This document shows positions 33,302-37,055 of a DNA stretch of 37,055 nt, piece by piece. The stretch covers positions 1-37,055 of the forward strand of contig FPAX01000020.1 of NCBI GenBank assembly GCA_900116485.1, in the 5' to 3' direction. The notes below the pieces were generated by a model that was not told the DNA's origin, did not search any database, and saw only the letters and a program-made list of their open reading frames with translations. The DNA comes from Selenomonas sp. GACV-9 (GTDB lineage Bacteria; Bacillota; Negativicutes; Selenomonadales; Selenomonadaceae). Each line of letters opens with the position of its first letter. Position 1 is the first letter of the stretch. The translations under genes and the position numbers were made by a program.

Positions 33302-34192
33302 TTACCCCTGCGCATCGCAGTAGACAGCAATAGCCTGCGGCACCGTTTCAATAGTCAGCGGCAAAAGCGGCCCGATTTCGCCGTCGAGGTCACTTTGCAA
33401 TGGTTCTGCCGATTCGATGCGAAAATCTTTTGCCTGGATGTGCAGCACTTTATCCTTCTCCGAAACCGGCTTGCCCGCGATGAGGTCAGCCGTCACTGCC
33501 ATCAGCGACGGGATGCCGCATTTGCGGATAGCCAGCAGGTCCAGCTTGCCATCCGTGACCGAAACATCTTTGGCCACATTCTTCATGCTGCCGACGACGG
33601 CGCTGTTGATGACGACAAACAGGAAGGCCTCCAGCTCATGTTTCTGTCCGTCAGCCTCAATGGTCATTGGCACAGCACGAAACTTCGGCAGCTCGCCGAT
33701 GCCCTTGATGTAATAAGCCATTTTGCCCATGGCATTCTTAAGCCGCGCGTCAACTTCATGCGCAATGCCCGTCATCATGCCGGCACTGGCAACGTTGATG
33801 AAATAGTCCTCACCCACCTTGCCGAGATCCATGCGGCAGGCTTTGCCAGCAGCGATGATGTCGAAATACTTCTCCATGTCCTCATTGATTTTGAGATAGG
33901 TGGCAAAATCGTTGGACGTACCACTGCCGATGATGCCCAAGGGCAGGTTGATGCCGTTTTTCACCATCAGATTGACACACTCATGCACCGTGCCGTCGCC
34001 ACCAGCAGCCAGGATGCCCTCAGGCTCCGTCTCACGCACGAAATCAATGAAATCCTCGTTGCCCTCTTTCTTGGTCCGGTACATCAGCAAGAGGACATTG
34101 CGGCGCTGAAACGCCTCCACCATAGCGTCGAGCTTGTTCTTGAACGCGGCATGCCCCGATACGGGATTATAGAAAAGGACCAGCTTTTTCAC
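33302..34192 (-). CDS. Diacylglycerol/lipid kinase family protein (YegS/DagK type)
   Basis: The 296-aa lipid kinase catalytic-domain protein probably phosphorylates diacylglycerol or a related lipid at the membrane face. It has the nucleotide-binding start NPVSGHAAFKNKL (about 9-21), the signature GGDGTVHE (64-71), GSGTSNDFA (about 90-98) and the C-terminal DGE segment (SDLDGEIG, about 268-275). All expected motifs are present. It starts with GTG at 34192, with AGGAGG 10 bases upstream. The flippase gene ends just before it on the same strand, with a terminator in between. Its 3' end is 12 bases from the right end of repeat copy 2. Confidence 0.9.
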   Translation of the reverse strand: MKKLVLFYNPVSGHAAFKNKLDAMVEAFQRRNVLLLMYRTKKEGNEDFIDFVRETEPEGILAAGGDGTVHECVNLMVKNGINLPLGIIGSGTSNDFATYLKINEDMEKYFDIIAAGKACRMDLGKVGEDYFINVASAGMMTGIAHEVDARLKNAMGKMAYYIKGIGELPKFRAVPMTIEADGQKHELEAFLFVVINSAVVGSMKNVAKDVSVTDGKLDLLAIRKCGIPSLMAVTADLIAGKPVSEKDKVLHIQAKDFRIESAEPLQSDLDGEIGPLLPLTIETVPQAIAVYCDAQG

Positions 34193-34210
34193 TCTGTCTA
34201 TACCTCCTAG

Positions 34211-34236
34211 AAAAAACGAGCAGGAACACTGCTCGT
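34211..34236 (-). terminator. Terminator between flippase and lipid kinase genes
   Basis: An 8-bp stem ACGAGCAG/CTGCTCGT (34216-34223 with 34229-34236) is followed on the minus strand by TTTTTT. It lies between the flippase stop and the kinase ribosome site (34203-34208), so it would reduce rather than fully separate expression unless the kinase has another promoter; I see none. Confidence 0.8.
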
Positions 34237-34244
34237 CTTTTATC

Positions 34245-35915
34245 TTATCCGTTTACTTTCTCTTTGAAGACACCGATGCGGCGCAGGAATTTGATGCCGA
34301 TACGGCCAATCATCGGCATGCGCTCCAGATCGTCCTCACGCAGGCCGCCAATCAGCAACATAACTGCGATATAAACCGCACAGCCAAAGAACACCGCACC
34401 GAAGGTCGAGATGACCCCAATCTGCCACCAGGCCATTGTCCAGTCATAGAAGAAGTAGACCGCCGCCGCCATGACCGCCGAAGCGATGATAGTCTTCAAC
34501 AGCTGGGGAATCTCCATGCGATACCCGATGAACTTATAAATGAAAATCAGATTGATGATGGCAGCGACACCCATATCGGCTGCCGTCGCCCAGGCCGCAC
34601 CCATGATGCCGAGCCATGGGATTGCGGTAAGTTCCCAGTTAAGGACGACTTTGGCCACCGCGGCCAAAATCATATTGACCATCGGAATGGTCGGATGGCC
34701 AAGGCCCTGCAGGATGCCTGTCGATACCTGATGCAACCCCAAAAGAATGATGCTGACGGCCGAAATCATGACCGCCGGCCCAGCCCCTGGTGCATTGTAG
34801 ATAAGTGATGAAATCGGCGTTGCCAGCACGAACACGATGACAAAGGCCGGGAAACAAACAAAATTCGAGATGCGCACCGAGGCCGCCGTCTGGTTGTAGA
34901 CGCGCTTCATGTCCTGCAGTGCCCGCGCCTCGGAAATGGCCGGCACGATGCTCATGGCCATGGAGGCCGTAATGATGCAGGAAAGATTGACCAGCGGCAC
35001 AGCCATGCCCGTAAGGTAACCGAAGAGCTCTGTGGCTTCATTGACGCTGTAGCCTGCCACTTCCAAGCGCTGGGGCACGATCATAAGGTCAAGGTTGGAG
35101 ACCACCGGCAGCATGATGCTGGCTGCCGAGACCGGCAGCGACAGCTTGAAGATGCGCTTGATGATCTGCCAGGCGGGCTCGCTCTCCTGCCCTGGCAGCG
35201 GCTGCAAATCGTTGCCATAGTCGCGCTCGATGTCGCGGTCGAGCTTCCAGTGGAAGTAGACCAGCACCATAAGGCCCGTCACCGCGCCTGCCAGAGCACC
35301 AAGGGATGCACCTGCCGATGCGTAGTCAAGGCCCCAGGGCAGCAAGAGCTCCGCCAAGAGAATCATGGTAATGACGCGGAAAATCTGCTCGACGATCTGG
35401 GAAACCGCTGTCGGCGTCATGCGCTGCCAGCCCTGCAGATAGCCACGGGAGCTTGCCAGCAATGTGACGAAGAATACCGTCGGCGCCAGAACCACGATGG
35501 ACTTATAGGCACGCGGATCGCGCACGAACTGCCAATCAATAAGCCAGTCGGCCGCAAAGTAGGTCAAGAAGGAAAATACGAGACCTGTAGCGAGCATCAA
35601 CGCCATCGAGATATGGAATACGCGCCGCGCCCCGAAAATATCCTTGAGCGCCACCTTCTCTGCCGTGATGATTGAAATGGCCACCGGCACACCGGCCTGT
35701 GACACCGTCATGGCAAAGAAATAAATCGGAAAGGCCATCTGGTAAAGGCCAATACCTTCACCGCCAAGGATTCGGGACACAAAAATCCAATTCAGTGAAC
35801 CGATGACCTTGACGACAAATCCCGCAACGGTCAGGATAAAGGTTCCCTTGAGGAACGATTCGCCTTTGCTGGATTTTTTTTCTTCTTTTACTTCCTGGTT
35901 ACTTATGGGAAACAC
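34245..35915 (-). CDS. MOP-superfamily polysaccharide/lipid flippase, SpoVB/MurJ-like
   Basis: The 556-aa integral membrane protein with about 14 helices belongs to the MVF/polysaccharide-synthesis group of flippases. The N-terminal block KGTFILTVAGFVVKVIG-SLNWIFVSRILGGEGIG (about 23-57) and YQMAFPIYFFAMTVSQAGVP are typical of SpoVB-like proteins. It likely moves lipid-linked cell-wall or polysaccharide precursors across the inner membrane; which one is not known. The start is a GTG at 35915 with a weak ribosome site; no ATG exists before the first helix. An upstream promoter overlaps that of the divergent DUF4931 gene, and the leader contains a 10-bp hairpin. Confidence 0.88.
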   Translation of the reverse strand: MFPISNQEVKEEKKSSKGESFLKGTFILTVAGFVVKVIGSLNWIFVSRILGGEGIGLYQMAFPIYFFAMTVSQAGVPVAISIITAEKVALKDIFGARRVFHISMALMLATGLVFSFLTYFAADWLIDWQFVRDPRAYKSIVVLAPTVFFVTLLASSRGYLQGWQRMTPTAVSQIVEQIFRVITMILLAELLLPWGLDYASAGASLGALAGAVTGLMVLVYFHWKLDRDIERDYGNDLQPLPGQESEPAWQIIKRIFKLSLPVSAASIMLPVVSNLDLMIVPQRLEVAGYSVNEATELFGYLTGMAVPLVNLSCIITASMAMSIVPAISEARALQDMKRVYNQTAASVRISNFVCFPAFVIVFVLATPISSLIYNAPGAGPAVMISAVSIILLGLHQVSTGILQGLGHPTIPMVNMILAAVAKVVLNWELTAIPWLGIMGAAWATAADMGVAAIINLIFIYKFIGYRMEIPQLLKTIIASAVMAAAVYFFYDWTMAWWQIGVISTFGAVFFGCAVYIAVMLLIGGLREDDLERMPMIGRIGIKFLRRIGVFKEKVNG

Positions 35916-35959
35916 CGCCTATGTACAAAGGCACGCCACTTACCTGTGGCATGCCCGTT

Positions 35960-36009
35960 TTGCAAAATCATCGCAATATCGTTATAATGCTAATAATAAG
36001 GATACGCAA
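35960..36009. promoter_or_regulatory. Overlapping divergent promoters
   Basis: Plus strand: TTGCAA (35960-35965), 17 bases, TATAAT (35983-35988), toward the DUF4931 gene. Minus strand: TTGCGT (36009-36004), 17 bases, TATAAC (35986-35981), toward the flippase. The two -10 boxes share bases 35983-35986, so polymerase could not occupy both at once. A 10-bp GGCACGCCAC hairpin lies at 35930-35956 in the flippase leader. Confidence 0.7.
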
Positions 36010-36088
36010 CATAGGAAATTATATCATCATTGGCGTTGACTTTCCACTATTATTTCTGCCAACGGCCGAAATCGGCCAAGGAGTAGCT

Positions 36089-36868
36089 ATGAACCAGAAT
36101 CTCATCGAATTCGATATGGCAGTCGGCCGCGAAAAGCCGGTGACCATCTTCACCCAGGAAAATGCCTGCCCCTTCTGCGACACCGAGCATCTGACCGACA
36201 TCATCGACCGCGACGGCACCATCATCCTGCTGCGCAATAAATACAATGTGCTGAAGGGCACCGAGCAATTCGTGCTGATCGAGGGCGATGCCTGCCAAAG
36301 CGATATGCCCGAGTACAGCCGCGCGCACATGCGCCGCCTGATCCATTTCGGCATCCGCCACTGGCTGCGCCTCAAGGAATCCGGCGATTACGAGGACGTC
36401 GTCTTCTTCAAGAACTTCGGGCCACTCTCCGGCGGCACCATCCGCCACCCGCATATGCAGTTTATCGCCTTCCCCACGCTGGCTGAGCCGCTGACTGTCC
36501 ATCCCGAGGAATTTGCGGGCCCTGTCATCTACGAGCAGGACCTGGTGACGCTGACCGTCTCCGAGCAGCCGCATATCGGCTTCTGGGAATTCAACCTTAT
36601 CGCCGCCTCATGCGCCGACAAGACCATCGACACACTGGCCGACTACATCCAACTCGTCACCGACTATCTGACCCACCACTTCCACAAGCGCTGCAACAGC
36701 TACAATATCTTCTTCTACTACCACGAAGGAACCATCTACGTCAAGCTGACGCCCCGCTTCGCCACCCCGCCCATCTATATTGGCTACAACCTCCGCGTGC
36801 GGCCATCGAACTATCAGGATGCCATAACGGAACTTCACCACATCTACGGCACTTCCCCATTTGCTTAA
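36089..36868 (+). CDS. DUF4931 (GalT/HIT-like) domain protein
   Basis: The 259-aa protein is related to galactose-1-phosphate uridylyltransferases and other HIT-like enzymes. It has a zinc-type CPFC (Cys27, Cys30) near the N-terminus and a HIT-like HPHMQ (His120, His122) where GalT carries its nucleotidylated His. The chemistry is plausible but the substrate is not known. The start is the ATG at 36089 with AAGGAG 5 bases upstream; a longer in-frame ORF to 35921 covers the promoter and is not credible. A small GGCCGAAATCGGCC hairpin lies just before the ribosome site. Repeat copy 3 begins two bases after the stop codon. Confidence 0.83.
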   Translation: MNQNLIEFDMAVGREKPVTIFTQENACPFCDTEHLTDIIDRDGTIILLRNKYNVLKGTEQFVLIEGDACQSDMPEYSRAHMRRLIHFGIRHWLRLKESGDYEDVVFFKNFGPLSGGTIRHPHMQFIAFPTLAEPLTVHPEEFAGPVIYEQDLVTLTVSEQPHIGFWEFNLIAASCADKTIDTLADYIQLVTDYLTHHFHKRCNSYNIFFYYHEGTIYVKLTPRFATPPIYIGYNLRVRPSNYQDAITELHHIYGTSPFA

Positions 36869-36869
36869 A

Positions 36870-37055
36870 AATTGCAGTTTATCTGTTAGTGCGTGCGGGA
36901 AGAAAAACCGAAAATACGCAGCTCGGGGTTCACGGGGTAGTACTTTTTCTGTTTCCGCTAAATGGACCGTACGACCAGTTCTACGGACCTAGTTACCTGC
37001 TCCCGTCACCAGGTCGCGACGTACATAGTTCTTTCTAGGTTATGCGCTTACGGCC
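36870..37055 (+). repeat. Diverged copy 3 of the structured noncoding element (truncated by window end)
   Basis: The segment starts AATTGCAGTTTATCTGTTA, matching the 5' end of copies 1 and 2 almost exactly, and keeps the order of landmarks: CAGCT-GGG, a TTTTTCT block (36943-36950), CCGCTAAATG (36955-36964) and TAGTTAC (37010 region). Between them the sequence differs strongly, but local hairpins persist (CCGTA/TACGG at about 36967-36993). It begins two bases after the DUF4931 stop in the same orientation. Its ACGGGGTAGT segment also resembles 32942-32951 in the second third of copy 2. Confidence 0.7.

Noticed and set aside
35921..36088. Upstream extension of the DUF4931 protein
   Set aside because: It covers the divergent promoters; the internal ATG at 36089 has AAGGAG five bases upstream.

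Overview
The window looks like a chromosomal segment of a Negativicutes bacterium (Firmicutes with a double membrane), most likely a Selenomonadaceae relative such as Selenomonas, Mitsuokella or Megamonas. This is judged from protein character only: a PtsG-type IICBA transporter, a T-box-controlled thrS, a clostridial-type MnmA, a TmcAL, a SpoVB-like flippase, strong AAGGAGG ribosome sites and moderately high GC. No rRNA, tRNA, CRISPR array, transposase or phage gene was found.

Layout. 1-270 is one copy of a structured noncoding repeat on the minus strand. 329-5823 (minus) holds a glucose-type PTS transporter with a leader attenuator, a chemoreceptor and a zinc-ribbon membrane protein, followed by a divergent zinc-ribbon protein (6044-6610, plus). 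6721-8627 (minus) is a probable type I restriction remnant: an HsdR-like C-terminal fragment behind an AlbA_2/ATPase protein. 8794-11814 (minus) holds a TIGR04076 protein, thrS with its T-box, and a LysM protein. 12029-18678 (plus) is a sugar region: two small unknown genes, an RpiR regulator, a lactose/cellobiose-type PTS operon (IIC, IIB, IIA, 6-phospho-beta-glycosidase) and a second, orphan copy of IIC. Both IIC promoters carry the same palindrome just downstream of the -10 box. 18739-21403 (minus) has three unrecognised genes. 21523-23409 is a long glutamine synthetase with a riboregulatory leader. 23588-27706 is an ABC importer operon of the nitrate/sulfonate/taurine type with a secreted zinc peptidase as its last gene. 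27753-31058 contains a coiled-coil membrane protein, a DUF3783 protein, a NYN-domain protein and mnmA. 31227-32513 (plus) is tmcAL, and 33302-35915 (minus) is a lipid kinase plus a flippase, divergent from a DUF4931 protein (36089-36868, plus).

Most interesting signal. A family of noncoding elements occurs three times. The complete copy (32570-33289, plus, 720 bp) fills the gap between the convergent genes tmcAL and the lipid kinase. It is bounded by a perfect 13-bp inverted repeat, contains no convincing ORF, and ends in a hairpin of about 210 nt. A second copy (270 down to 1, minus) matches its first 270 bases without a gap at 258 positions. Its differences include a G-C to U-A double change in a 19-bp stem and three changes in another stem that keep pairing through G-U. 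That pattern fits selection for an RNA fold read in the direction of the upstream gene. A third, much diverged copy starts 2 bases after the DUF4931 stop codon and runs off the window. All three copies lie directly downstream of, and co-oriented with, a protein gene. The element may be a large structured RNA or a mobile structured element; I could not match it to a named family by eye.
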